Shown: positions 30,476-41,895, numbered from the stretch's first letter. The stretch is DNA of 64,000 nt from Xenopus tropicalis (GCF_000004195.4 NC_030684.2:105353929-105417928); one strand, 5' to 3'. Numbers and translations: made by a program. Notes: generated from the letters alone by a model not told the origin.

Positions 30476-31011
30476 AACAAAGTTATGGGTTTATCAGTAT
30501 TTTTTTCTCGCAATATGTTGGACAAATCCATTGTATGTTTGTAGCACAGAGAACCTTTTGGGTGCCATATAAGTGCTGGCTGTGTAAGCCTTGGTAATTA
30601 TTGGTAAGGGGCCATTTACAAATGAGCAGGCACAAGGGGCAGAAAATTGCACTGCTTGGAGTGCCATACACTGGGCATTTGTGTATGCCAAAAGTTCAGT
30701 GCAAACAGGCATTATGTGCAGTGCTCCATACATGAAAATTTACACTTGACAATGCTAGTTTCTATGCAGAGGGTGTATTGTGAGAAAAAAATTATGGCAG
30801 TATGCTAATTTTTTCAATTTGCACCCTGTCCCTCCCAAACAAGACCTTATATGTCAACAACATGCCCACATTTGCCATATGTGCACCTGAGGGCCTATGT
30901 CTAGGGTGGCACCTTTAGGGGACAGCCCTCAGGTGCCTATATGGGGAAAAAAATTCTCAAAAAAAATTGTGTGCATGTTCATGAATGAGGCCTCACATCT
31001 TTTCATCATCC

Positions 31012-31445
31012 TAAAGGGGTGGTTCACCTTTGAGTTAACTTTTACTGTGTTACAGAATGGCCTATTCTAAGCAACTTTTCAATTGGTCTTCATTATTTAT
31101 TTTATTTTTTAAACTATTGCCGCCGCCTTCTAACTCTTTGCAGCTTTCAAATTGGGGTCACTGACCTCAGCAGCCAAAGTCTATTGCTCCTCTGTGAGGC
31201 TATAGATTTATTGTTACTGTTACTTTTTATTTCTTGTTTTTCTATTCAACTCCTCTCCTATTTAAATACAGCCTCCCATTTAAAATGCTCCCTGGTTGGT
31301 AAGGTTATTTGGACCCTAGCAACTAGATAGCTACTGAAATTCCAATCCGGAGAGCTTCTGAACAAAAAGTGAAATAACTAAATAACTAGAAGTAATAAAA
31401 AATGAAGACAAATTACAAATTGTCTCAAAATATTATTCTCTACTT
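31012..31445. mobile_element. T2/Kolobok-like MITE, left part, split by a hAT element
   Basis: Begins TAAAGGGGTGGTTCACCTTTG and runs through the usual interior (CTTTCAAATTGGGGTCACTGA, AACTAGATAGCTACTGAAAT) to ATTATTCTCTACTT at 31445, where the hAT element starts. Its missing end continues at 33085. Confidence 0.82.
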
Positions 31446-31620
31446 CAGTGCTGTCCAACTTCTGTTGTACCGAGGGCCGGAATTTTTCCGACCTACGTGG
31501 TGGAGGGCCGATAATGGAAGCCAGTTTGACCACTCCCCTTTTTGAAACCGCACCCACTTGAAACCACACCCATGTTATCACATGACCATACCCATATTAA
31601 TGGTTGTAGTACAGCAAAAA

Positions 31621-32636
31621 CCTGCCATACTCTGCCTGCCCTACCCTGCCTGTGTGCCATACTCTGCCTGCCCTACCCTGCCTTTGTGTGTGCCATACTC
31701 TGCCTTCCCTACCCTGCCTGTGTGTGCCATACTTTGCCTGCCCTACCCTGCCTGCGTGCCATACTTTCACTGTGTGTGCCATTCTTGGCTGGTTTGTGCC
31801 ATACTTGACCTGTGTGTGCCATACTCTGCCTTCCCTATCCTGCCTGTGTGTGCCATACTCTGCCTTCTCTATCCTGCCTGTGTGTGCCATACTCTGCCTT
31901 CCCTACTCTGCCTGCGTGTGCCATACTCTGCCTTCCCTACCCTGCCTGCGTGCCATACTTTCACTGTTTGTGCCATTCTTGGCTGGTTTGTGCCATACTT
32001 GACCTGTGTGTGCCATACTCTGCCTGCCCTACCCTGCCTGTGTGTGCCATACTCTGCCTTCCCTACCCTGCCTGTGTGTGCCATACTCTGCCTTCCCTAC
32101 CCTGCCTGCGTGTGCCATACTCTGCCTTCCCTACCCTGCCTGCGTGTGCCATACTCTGCCTTCCCTACCCTGCCTGTGTGTGCCATACTCTGCCTGCCCT
32201 ACCCTGCCTGTGTGTGCCATACTCTGCCTTCCCTACCCTGCCTGTGTGTGCCATACTCTGCCTTCCCTACCCTGCCTGCGTGTGCCATACTCTGCCTTCC
32301 CTACCCTGCCTGCGTGTGCCATACTTTCACTGTGTGTGCCATTCTTGGCTGGTTTGTGCCAAACTTGGCCTGTGTGTGCCATACTCTGCCTGCCCTATGC
32401 TGCCTGTGTGTGCCATACTCTGCCTGCCCTACCCTGCCTGTGTGTGCCATACTCTGCCTGCCCTACCCTGCCTGTGTGTGCCATACTCTGCCTTCCCTAC
32501 CCTGCCTGTGTGTGCCATACTCTGCCTTCCCTACCCTGCCTGCGTGTGCCATACTTTCACTGTGTGTGCCATTCTTGGCTGGTTTGTGCCAAACTTGGCC
32601 TGTGTGTGCCATACTCTGCCTTTGTGTGCCATACAC
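31621..32636 (+). repeat. 34-bp minisatellite with higher-order structure
   Basis: About 30 units of TGCCATACTCTGCC(T/G)(T/G)CCCTACCCTGCC plus TGTG or GTGC spacers. Consecutive CCATACTC starts at 32047, 32081 and 32115 give a 34-bp period. A variant block (TTTCACTGTG, then ATTCTTGGCTGGTTTGTGCC) occurs four times, near 31760, 31955, 32320 and 32555, so a longer unit was also amplified. Because 34 is not a multiple of 3 and the units lack stops, all three forward frames stay open for up to 400 codons; these are not genes. Confidence 0.93.
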
Positions 32637-32666
32637 ATACTCTGTGTATGGCACACACAGGCAACA
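32621..32666. repeat. Inverted unit closing the minisatellite
   Basis: TGTGTGCCATACACA is followed within a few bases by TGTGTATGGCACACACAGGC, so the array ends in a fold-back and its last unit runs in the opposite direction. Confidence 0.85.
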
Positions 32667-33084
32667 TACAGTGACACAATGCTGGCAGTGCTCCTACAGT
32701 CTGCACAATAACTATATATTAAAAAACTTTTTAATTGCAGTACCACCTCAGTATATGTTCTTTTTGTAGTGTGCAGGGATTATTTGTGGGTTTCTACTGC
32801 TCCTGAGGTGTGAACAGGGGAACAATGGGGGTGATTACAGCCTGAGCCTGAGGTGTGAACACTGCAGGGGGTGAACAATGCAGAGATTCAAAGGTGTGAA
32901 CAACACAGGGGATTATATATTTAAACAATACAGCCTGATTACAGGCTGAATCTGAGGTGAGAACCATGCAGGGGGGGGCAGTTAATCACAGTACTGATAC
33001 CATTTACAGCTTACACAAGAGTAAGCCATCAAAGCAGCCAGACAGGTGGGGGGCCACACAGAGGGGGACAGCACTGCTCTACTT

Positions 33085-33123
33085 CATACGAAAAGCTAAA
33101 TCAAAGATGAACAACCCGTTTAA
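33085..33123. mobile_element. T2/Kolobok-like MITE, right end (continues 31012-31445)
   Basis: AAGATGAACAACCCGTTTAA is the expected right terminus of the T2-like family. It starts immediately after the second CTCTACTT of the hAT target duplication, so it belongs to the interrupted element on the left. Confidence 0.82.
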
Positions 33124-35165
33124 ATCCAGCAGAGGGTGCTATGAACCTTAGATTGTTTGTATTATTGCAGAAAATTGCAGCATTTTGAACTTTCTGAGAT
33201 TATTCCCAAAGCAAATACTTAAAAATGTACAATAACTTTAAAAAGTCCCTGCATTTGCGCCATTACTCAGAGGGCTTTAAATATCGCTCAGCAGGAGAGG
33301 TTCCTAACCCCAATATTAGCTATATATTAGATGTTGGAAAGCATAGAGCACTTCTTGAGATCTGTTTTGAGGGAAAACTTTGTTTCTGTTAAGGCAGTAC
33401 AGATTTACAGTAACTAGGAATATATAGGTACAGAGAGATATTAGGATTTATTAATGGATGATATAATCCTAACTAATGTTACATTATTTTCATTATTATT
33501 TGCTTATAATGGAGTCTATGGGAGATGTCCTTCCTGTAATTTGAAGCTTTCTGGGTAATGGGTTTCCAGATAATGAATCCTATACCTGTACTTTGGGTAT
33601 TGACCTAGACCTGGTACCTGTGCATTTCCTGGGCCAGGTAATATTTATGGATTAGTAAATTCCTCTGGGGTATCTGGATTTTCTAGAAACTTTGTCCAGT
33701 GAATGTTACTGTGCCACAGACAGTCGCTGTTCCATTGTCAATGTGCCCCACATCTCTGCTTTCCTTTTTCATGGGGCAATTACTGACACTCCCAATGTTA
33801 CAGGGTTTCTGAGTGATGCTGATATGGTTCCTATCACAGACACTGACTAAGGGTGAAGACACACGGAGCTACCAGTAGAAACTGCTATTTTTTTGTTGAA
33901 GGCTCACACTGGATTATTATTCAAACTCCTTTATTCTCCGTCAAAGCATTAAAAAACACTTAACGCGTTTCGTCCACAATGGACTTGATCATAAGCTACA
34001 CAAGGGGAGATACACTCTCGTTTTAAAACACATTCACTGGAAATTACATCATCTATTGTCAGCATCCAAATTGTTATATTTTAACCCTTAATGCTTCTAA
34101 AGGCTGAGCTTTGCATTTTTTTTTTAGCGGGATTGTCAAAAATAGACAATGCATTTACTGATAATTTTTGCTACGTGTGTTTTAGCAGAGGCAATTCTCC
34201 GTATTGTCTATGGCAGGGTATTTTGTTGCGTTTTTAACTGCTACTAAATATCTTTGCCATGAGAATGGGGATTATGGCCATAATATGTAATTGTGAGAGA
34301 GGAGAATTTCTGCCGTTAGGTTTATTGTTGCCCAAATCCTGTTTTCGTACCTGAGACAATAAGATCACAAGCCCTTTCTTATTTCTAGTGCTGGAAAGAG
34401 CGTATGAGAAAACTTCATTGTAGGGCTGAGTACAGATACTGGCAATTATATTAAATGACTGGATACAGGGACGACTTGTAGGAGAGCATCCAATTTATAA
34501 CATCAGTCCAACAAGCTGTCCCTTTCTCCAGTGTTGTCTATAATAATAACAATAACAGATGTCACAACATATCCTCCTTCTTCCTACCAAGCAGCACTTC
34601 TGGGCTGGCAAGAATAGCATCGTTAGTTATTTAATTATACACAGCCGACTTTATGTTCTCTGTTTCCTTATTATACTCGGCACAGTACAATCCCAACTTA
34701 TGTATTTAAAGCTATCATTACAGAGAAGTCCTGCTCTCTGGAGCTTACAGTTCCTCCCTACCTCACCTTCTTGTGACCCTCTGCTAAATCACTTACATTT
34801 CCTGCACCTCCGCACTAAAACTAATTGTAAGAACTTTATGGCAGATGCTCCCTATGCAGTATGGTTAACCCAGCAGCTCTTCAAATAATAAATGTCACTT
34901 CTGGTATTTACATCATGTGTATCAATGTACAGTTCATCATTTATAATATCATTAACACTCCAAAAACATGGTTTCCTGCTTGTGGTCTGAAGCCTACCAA
35001 ATTTCAGGCAGGGAGTTCCCTTGTAGCAGTGTTGCTACAGTATTTTAACAACATAACAACTTCTCGCTTCTAGGAAACTGAGTATTATGTGTATAATAAA
35101 TAAACGTTGCGCTATACACAGCTTTATAAAGTATATGTATAGAGAGATTTGATTTATTTGGCAAA
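33124..35165. other. Intergenic, no gene seen
   Basis: Includes one end of the CAGGTATGGG repeat family in inverse (about 33530-33590, ending CTATACCTGTA). A GTTTC hairpin motif lies on the minus strand at 33967-33992. AT-rich unique-looking sequence follows. Short open frames here have no recognisable motif. Confidence 0.5.
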
Positions 35166-35671
35166 CAGGTATGGGACCTGTTATCTAGAATGCTCGAGTC
35201 CTGGGGTTTCCCCCATTAGGGCAGTGACACATGGGGAGATTAGCCACTGCTCGACAAATCTTCATTGTCGCGGGCGACTAATCTCCCCGCAATGCCATCC
35301 CACCGGCTAGAATGTAAATCGCCGGTGGGATGGCATATGCGGCGCTGCGATTTGCCTAAATCGCCCAAAGTTTCCTCTCAAGGCAACTTTGGCGACTTCG
35401 GCAAATTGCAGCGCAGCGAATGCCATCCCACTGCCAATTTACATTCTAGCCGGTGGGATGGCATTGCAGGGAGGTTTGTCGCGGTGCAACTAATCTCCCC
35501 GTGTACCCCTTTATCACAATTTGGATCTCCATACCTTAAGTCTACTGAAACATTATTTATTATAGGATTGTTTTGCCTCCAATAAGAATTAATTATATCT
35601 TAGCTGGGATCAAGTACAAGGTACTGTTTTGGTCTTCATACAACAAGGCCTCATGGATCCCATACCTGTAT
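35166..35671 (+). mobile_element. CAGGTATGGG-terminus repeat, interrupted
   Basis: Starts CAGGTATGGGACCTGTTATC and ends GGATCCCATACCTG. Its interior (TTAAGTCTACTGAAACATT, ATATCTTAGCTGGGATCAAG) matches the copy at 39648. Between about 35216 and 35510 it is broken by a different MITE. Confidence 0.72.
35219..35509. mobile_element. Fold-back MITE, TTA-flanked, nested
   Basis: Left GGGCAGTGACACATGGGGAG and right CTAATCTCCCCGTGTACCCC are inverted. Inside, GCCATCCCACCGGC and GCCGGTGGGATGGC form further mirrored pairs. It is flanked by TTA (35216-35218) and TTTA. Partial relatives occur at about 40690-40830 and 52243-52380. Confidence 0.75.
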
Positions 35672-36162
35672 TGGCAAAAAGCCAATTTTATTAGTTGTGA
35701 TCTGCTAAAATATTGAGGTTCAAAAGGCTGGAAGCCCAGACAGTTTTCTTACATCGGAGACCATTTGAAGGTACTGTCATAATCGATTTTTAGCACCTAA
35801 AGTAACCTCTGGAAATTGGAATAAAATCTAAAGTACAGACTAAAGAAGAGAGTAAAAGCAGTAATAATTATTTAGATGTGAAATGCAGTGAAAACACACA
35901 CCAACCCCTAACCTAGCCTAAGCACTACCTATTAAGAGGTCAGGTAACTGAACCCCCACAGGAAGAAGAACAGCTAAAATGCAGTCCTTAAAGGGCAGTC
36001 CTTTAGGACAATACACCTAAAAATAAGAATAAGGTGGTTAAGTAAATTGTGCATCCTATGGTCTAGGACCCATCACCTAAATAAACATTTTTCCAGAAAG
36101 GTCAGAAATATAGCCATTAGTGTCATAATTAAGCAAGCAATTCTATATTTACCCCCATGCAA

Positions 36163-36285
36163 TAAAGGGGGCTATGTTTGCCCAGGGGCAATAACTCATA
36201 GTGACCAATAAGATGTTTGCATTTAAACAGTTGCTATGGGTTACTGCTCCTGGGCAAACTTTTTTTTATATATAACCCCTTTGGT
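36163..36285. mobile_element. Small inverted-repeat MITE
   Basis: AAAGGGGGCTATGTTTGCCC and GGGCAAACTTTTTTTTATAT, followed by AACCCCTTT, form imperfect inverted ends around GGGGCAATAACTCATAG and its complement. Confidence 0.5.
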
Positions 36286-36947
36286 CTGTTTTCTATTTTC
36301 TCTATATTAGCACAATAGTACCATATACACGATGGTAACTAAACTGCATAAATCATATGTTGGATTGTCACATTTTTAAATTAAAGTACAATGCAGAACA
36401 TAAAGTAATATGTTGTACAGATGAAATAGACAATGTTGTAATACATACACCATGTATAATCCAACTATTATAAGCAGGAGCTTGTCTAACCAGAAAATAT
36501 GCCTGATGTCAGTGTTATTAAGAGGGAAGAAAGATAGGTGCCAACCATGTATACTGTATGAACAAATTAAAAGCAGAAAGAAGGAAAAGAAAGAAAGATG
36601 AGAAAGAAAAAAAACACAAATAGAGAGGGGGGACAATATCAGAATAGTGAAAAGGCTGAAATGGGCCCACCTGATGCACCCACACCCCTGTTTAAGGGCA
36701 ATGTGAATATGAAGATCTTGTAGCACCATTCTACTCTTATGCACGAGGTGGGCCAAAAGCAGTTACGGATTGGAGTTTTCATTAGTAATGCATCAATATA
36801 ACTTTCCCATTTGGAAACATCCTATGGATATGTTTAACTTTCTGCAAAGATACCGCTCACTGCTCCATTTGAAATGTGTGGAACTGAAAGAGTATAAAAG
36901 GGGGGTGGATTGTTCCACTGTAAAATAATCTACTGCAAGTAATGTTA

Positions 36948-37195
36948 TAGTAACATAGTAAGTTAGGTTGAAAAAAAGACACGCACATCAAGTTCAGTCA
37001 AAGCCAAATAACCCCATCTGAAGCCTCTCTAATTGGCTACAGAGGGGAAACAAATTGCTTCCTGGAGATGGCAATCGGACCAGTCCCTGGATCAGCTTGT
37101 CCTATGAGCTCTTTTTAATAACCCTGTATTTCCTCAGATACTAAAAAGCCTTCCAACCCCTTTTTGAATCTAACTCATGTATCCTCCAGTTATGA
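36948..37195 (-). mobile_element. CR1-like LINE 3' end, minus strand
   Basis: ATAGTAACATAGTAAGTTAGG, then TTGAAAAAAGACACGCACATCA and AGTTCAG, is the inverse of the (TATGTTAC)n-tailed LINE 3' ends seen at 41899 and 55686. No coding part remains. Confidence 0.55.
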
Positions 37196-37432
37196 TCATC
37201 AAGAGATTTTAGCTACCTTGAGTGAATTACAATGGGCATTGGTTGTACAAATGAAACATTGCCTGCTCTGGGGGCACATAGCTGGTCCAATCACTAATTT
37301 ATATAGAGAAAGGTTTTGAAAGCATTCCAATAGGCCATGGAGCAGTGACACTTTGGAGAAGGCACTGGTATTAGGATACATTTCAGGGTTAATACTGGAA
37401 TCAATTTTTAAAAAAAATTTCCATTACTGTTA

Positions 37433-37692
37433 CGGGCTTATTTATTTTTCTAATTTGAATAAACTCTCATTTAAAAAAACTTGAGTGCTTGCTTATTTAT
37501 TAATATGATAAACTCGAATATACTCAAATATAATTTACAAACTGGAATAAAACTCGAAAAACTTGAATTGAAAATAGGGCTTGACTTTGCCTAGGGCAAC
37601 TCCCATTGACTCTACATAATTCGAATTTCGGCACAAAAAAACTTGATCGTGAAAAAAAATCAAATTTGAACATTGATAAATCACCCCCTTAG
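37433..37692. repeat. AT-rich MITE-like repeat
   Basis: GGGCTTATTTATTTTTCTAA on the left and GATAAATCACCCCCTTAG on the right look like inverted ends of a Harbinger-type MITE. The interior repeats ACTCGAA and AACTTGA words. Confidence 0.5.
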
Positions 37693-38175
37693 AGTGGGAG
37701 GGGAACAGAGTAGTGACTTCTTTAACATTCAGAGGTTGTTTTCTAACTTTAGATAGTAAATGTGTCACTGAGTGAATAGGAAGCCTGGCTGAGTCAGATT
37801 GGATAGAAGCATTGCGTATACATTTTAGCCCTAGATTGCCTCCCAGTTTCCCAAGCTGTATAAAGAAGGGAAATGATTGTTAAAGGAGACATATAGCTCA
37901 ACTGAACCTCCTCCATTCTTGTAGGCAATAATGAATAGTATATGCAGTGTTGGACTGGCTCTCGGGGATACCAGGAAAACTCCTGGTGGGACAAGATGTC
38001 AGTAGATCTTCCTGTTAGTAACCATTTGGCCTATTTCATGGTCATTTTTTATTACTCTATGGGAACAAACTGCAATGTACTGTCTAATTCTTGCAGAGAA
38101 ACCAATCAAAACGAAACAACTACGCATTAAAATCATTTCTAAATGCTACAGAGTAGAACCTGCTCTAGAACCTTC

Positions 38176-38770
38176 TTAAAGGAATACTGTCATGGGAAAA
38201 CAATTTTTTTTTTCAAAAAACATCAATTAATAGAGCTTCTCCAGCAACATCCTGCATTAAAACCAATTTTTCAAAACAGCAAGTAGATTTGTTTCATATT
38301 TAATTTTGAAATTTGACATGGGGCTAGACATCTTCTTAATTTCCCAGGTGTCCTCAGTCATATGACTTCTGCTCTAATAAACCTCACGCTTTACTGCTGA
38401 GCTGCAAGTTGGAGTGATATCACCCTCCCCCCAGCAGCCGATCAGCAGAACAATGGGAAGGGAGCAAGACAGCAGCTCCCAGTAGGTATCAGAATAGCAC
38501 TCAATAGTAAGAAATCCAAGTCCAGATTGGGACCAGTTACATGGGAGTAGGAGAAACAATAGGTTACCTGAAAGCAGTTCTAATGTGTAGCGCTGGCTCC
38601 TTCTGAAAGCTCAGACTCAGGCACAATGCACTGAGATGGCTGCCCACACACCAATATTACAACTAAAAAAATACATTTGTTGGTACAAGAATAACATTTT
38701 AAATGGTAGATTGAATTATTTGTTGTGTAATAAGTGAAGTCTAGAAATAAAACATTATTATACACTTACT
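38176..38770. repeat. Dispersed repeat, copy A (partner at 62337)
   Basis: CTTAAAGGAATACTGTCATGG opens a block that recurs with high similarity at 62337-62760: ACTGCTG-GCTGCAAGTTGGAG, GGGAAGGGAGCAAGA, CAGCTCCCAGTAG, AATGTGTAGCGCTGGCTCC. The TTAA at the start suggests a TTAA-inserting DNA element; the right end is unclear. Confidence 0.65.
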
Positions 38771-39182
38771 TCTCTAATAAACCATGGTTGGTTGTGCTGG
38801 TGGCCTTATGCTGCCTTCTAGTAAACACTGACAAACAGGGGTAAAAGCCATTATATTCTGGCAAACTGGAAGTTCCTAACAGTTGATACATAATAGCTGA
38901 CCTGCAAGGAAAGCCCGGTATTATTCTCCTTTATCAGCTTCAGGCGACCTTGGCAAGTCACATTGCCTCTGCACGTCCCAAAGTAAAAACCATGGCAGTC
39001 AGAACACAAAGATAAATTTAACTCTAACATATTCAAATGGCAGGTTTTAAATCCAATGGTGTTCTTATATTTTGAGATTAGAGACTAACTCACAATATAC
39101 TGCATATTTAGAATATAAATATCACAATATAAGGCTGATAAGTAATTAATGCAGATAATTAATACATGGCAGCTCTGAACCC

Positions 39183-39275
39183 ATAGTTACATAGGGTTGA
39201 AAAAAGACACAACCTATACTTACCAATCTATACACTCACATACATAAACTATATATACAACCACTAATAGCCTGC
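39183..39275 (-). mobile_element. CR1-like LINE tail fragment, minus strand
   Basis: ATAGTTACATAGGGTTGAAA followed by CACAACCTATACT and ACTCACATACATAAACTATA is the inverse of the 3' end at 55915-56055. Confidence 0.65.
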
Positions 39276-39633
39276 AACCCTGTAGCATCAGCTTATATGA
39301 GAGGCCAACCTCGTTTTCTCCTTGATAATTTCCAACGACCCCTAAGCTTAGCTTTTCAACAGCTGTTGAGCCCACTGAGCATGTAAGTGTTGCAGACACT
39401 TTGCAAGATGGGGAGCTCCTGTGACAAGTTTGAGGTCCTGGATCATTACTGCTATTGAGATGCTGAAACTTTAGGCCAGGGCAAAAATATGGCATATTTA
39501 GCCATATTCATTTTTATGGTTAAGTTCTCTACCTAAAATGGACTAAGAAGTAAGTACAGGTATCGGATCCTTTATCTTGAAAGTTCCGAATTATAGGAAG
39601 GCCATCTCCAAAAATGATTTCCTTTTTCTCTGT

Positions 39634-39969
39634 ACAGGTATGGGACCCATTATCCAGAATGTTCAGGACCTGGGATTTTCCAGATAAGGGGTCTTTTTGT
39701 AATTCAGATCTCCTACCTTAAGTCTGCTAAAAAATTATTTAAACATTAATTAAACCCAATAGGATTGTTTTGCCTCCAATAAGGATTAATTATATCTTAG
39801 TTGGGATCAAGTACAAGGTACTGTTTTATTATTAGAGAGAAAAAGGAAATCATTTTTAAAAATGTGAATTATTTGATTAAAATGGAGTCTATGGGAGATG
39901 GCCTTTCCGTAATTCGGAGCTTTCTGAATAATGGGTTTCAGAATAAGTGGTCCGAGACCTGTAATAATA
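39634..39969 (+). mobile_element. CAGGTATGGG-terminus repeat, complete copy
   Basis: TACAGGTATGGGACCC at the left and GGTCCGAGACCTGTA at the right are inverted and each is flanked by TA. The interior (ATCAAGTACAAGGTACTGTT, ATGGAGTCTATGGGAGATGG) is shared with the copies at 35166, 52880 and 62030. Confidence 0.72.
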
Positions 39970-40130
39970 AAACAGTACCTTTTACTTAATCCCAACTAAG
40001 ATATAATTAAACCAAAACAATCCTATTTGTTTTCAGTAGAATGAAGGTATGGAGATCCAAATTACGGAAAGACCCCCTTATATCTGGAAAACCCCAGGTT
40101 TAGAGCATTCTGGATAACAGCTCTCAAACA
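39966..40130 (-). mobile_element. CAGGTATGGG-terminus repeat, inverted neighbour
   Basis: AATAAAACAGTACC, ATCCCAACTAAGATATAATT, GGAGATCCAAATTACGG and CATTCTGGATAACAG are the inverse of the adjoining copy, making a large imperfect fold-back. Confidence 0.7.
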
Positions 40131-40194
40131 TGTATAAACAAGTCCTAGATCACAGTTAAGTACATACATAAACATATATGTGTATATATATATA

Positions 40195-40483
40195 CAGGGG
40201 GGCTTCTGCCATTAGGCGAGTTGAGAAACTCGCCTCAGGCGGCAGAAGCGCCCCAGTTACCAGGGGCGGCAAAAAGCCGCTCCTGGTAACTTTAAGAGCC
40301 GAATTTCCGTTTTTTAAACCAGAAATTCGGCTCTTCTAGTGCAGAGAGCGCAATTGCGCTCTCTGCACTAGCGATCTCACCGCCCCCGGACCCGCTCCTG
40401 CACTCAGAAGGTAAGCACTGGGGAGCGGGGGGGGCGGCATCCAGGAGCCGCCTCAGGCGGCGATATGTCCAGAATCGCCCCTG
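40195..40483. mobile_element. hAT-type MITE with TATATATA duplication
   Basis: Ends CAGGGGGGCTTCTG and CAGAATCGCCCCTG are inverted, flanked by TATATATA on both sides (40187-40194 and 40484-40491). GC-rich interior with internal palindromes (GAGAGCGCAATTGCGCTCTC). Because the flank is itself an AT microsatellite, the duplication is less diagnostic here. Confidence 0.75.
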
Positions 40484-40504
40484 TATATATATATATATAT
40501 ATAT
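40484..40504 (+). repeat. (TA)n microsatellite
   Basis: About ten TA units directly after the hAT MITE; the same repeat precedes it at 40181-40194. Confidence 0.85.
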
Positions 40505-40983
40505 CAAAGCACACACAGTAATGTATGCATATAATATATATTTATATCCAGGAGGAAAGCACTCTATGAAAAGGATATCCGCTTGGGTTCTACTAAATAC
40601 TACAGCACTCTTCAGGACCTTGGGACCAGGGGCCAAACTGCCTGAGGCAGCAGCCCTGTTGCATTCTCTGCACTAGATGAGCTGAGTGGAAGTTAAACTC
40701 TTAGGGAGGTGGCAGAAGGGAAGATTAGTTGCCCATGATAAATATCCCCGAAATGCCATCCCACCGGCAAGATTGTTAATTGCTGGTGGGATAGTATACA
40801 CGTCACTTTGGTTTTCCGAAGTTGCCTTACAAGGAAATATATAATATTATATAAAGTTATAGATAGTGCAGATTCCAGATCTTTTGGCTGCTGAGATATT
40901 GGATACAGATCTGATTTAGGAGGCTGCTTACACAACTGACAGCAAAACTCTAAAGAACTGACAGAAATTTGAAACAATTTCTA

Positions 40984-41895
40984 GCACGATGGATGTTTTA
41001 GGAGGACATGTTTCTTTAATATGAAATGAATTGAACATCAGTTGGGCCCCACTGGAACCTCTACACTCATGGGGCTTCTCTTTCCTTGGATGATCTTTCT
41101 TCCTTTATGGTTAATATTGCAAATGCATTTGATTATTGATCGACTATTTTAGGAAACCAAAGACACAGCTGTGTCAAGACCTGAAGACACCACTCCCTGT
41201 TTTGTAGTTTTTGAGCTCCTGTTATGGTTACTGTAACTTGTTTATCAAAAAACAGTGAACCCAACATGTATGAGGGAAACGTTTACATTTTATTGGAATC
41301 TTTGTTCCTGGAACTGTGACGCTGGGCAGCAACATCAGAACTTCTGAGGGCATATATCAAATAAAGCAATTATAGCAAACAGAAACGTTGTACTAGGAGC
41401 TTATGATTGTGGCCCCTTTGCCTTGTCCTACTTACCCTGTAAGCCTCAAAACACATCTAATGGGATAATTAGATGATTAAAATATTTGTATTCTAATGCG
41501 GAAGAGGTGAAATGAGAATCAGGAGCTCCCTATTGACATGAACAAGAAGCTCTTCTCTGAGAGTGTGCTCACTGTGCTGGTACAGCTGATTAGATTTCAG
41601 AGCTTTTCTCGTGATCTATTAACTGCTCACATCAACAGAACGCTTGTACGCGGGCTCCGAGGGCTTTTCAGATCAGGCAGGGGGGAATGTTTGTTATGGT
41701 ATTGGTCTGGGGCTTTTTCATTCAGAGGAAATTAACATTTATATGAAGTATATGCTTGTTAGAAAAAAGTATCTATGTTCCTTATTGTATAAGGAATACA
41801 GAAGGGGGAAAGCTGAGATTGCCTCCCAACAAGAGAGAAGCTGAGGATAAAGCAAAACTCTTTCATCAAGTTCAAGCCTTTGTTGAAGTAATTCT
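40984..41895. other. Intergenic, nothing recognised
   Basis: No repeat terminus or conserved coding segment seen. A 65-codon frame at 41538-41735 shows no motif. Confidence 0.5.

Larger units (their letters stand above)
31446..33076 (+). mobile_element. hAT-type transposon, non-autonomous, with exact 8-bp TSD
   Basis: The left terminus CAGTGCTGTCC (31446) and right terminus GGACAGCACTG (ending 33076) are inverted. The 8 bases CTCTACTT flank it on both sides (31438-31445 and 33077-33084). An 8-bp duplication with CAG...CTG ends defines the hAT superfamily. It is 1631 bp long and has no transposase; most of the interior is a 34-bp minisatellite. A shorter inverted relative lies at 56105-56637. 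Confidence 0.9.

Noticed and set aside
31621..32636. CRISPR-like array
   Set aside because: Units are contiguous 34-bp repeats without unique spacers, in a vertebrate genome and inside a transposon.
31558..32769. Long forward frames (403, 299 and 222 codons) that look like a secreted Cys/Pro-rich protein
   Set aside because: They are three frames of one 34-bp satellite without stops; repetition, not coding constraint, explains them.
36376..36756. 126-codon minus-strand frame, hydrophobic, possible membrane protein
   Set aside because: The hydrophobicity comes from purine-rich plus-strand runs such as AAAGAAAGAAAGG read backward; no conserved motif or splice context.
40292..40636. 114-codon minus-strand frame
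   Set aside because: Mostly the GC-rich interior of the hAT MITE at 40195-40483 and its TA microsatellite (the IYIYIYI run).
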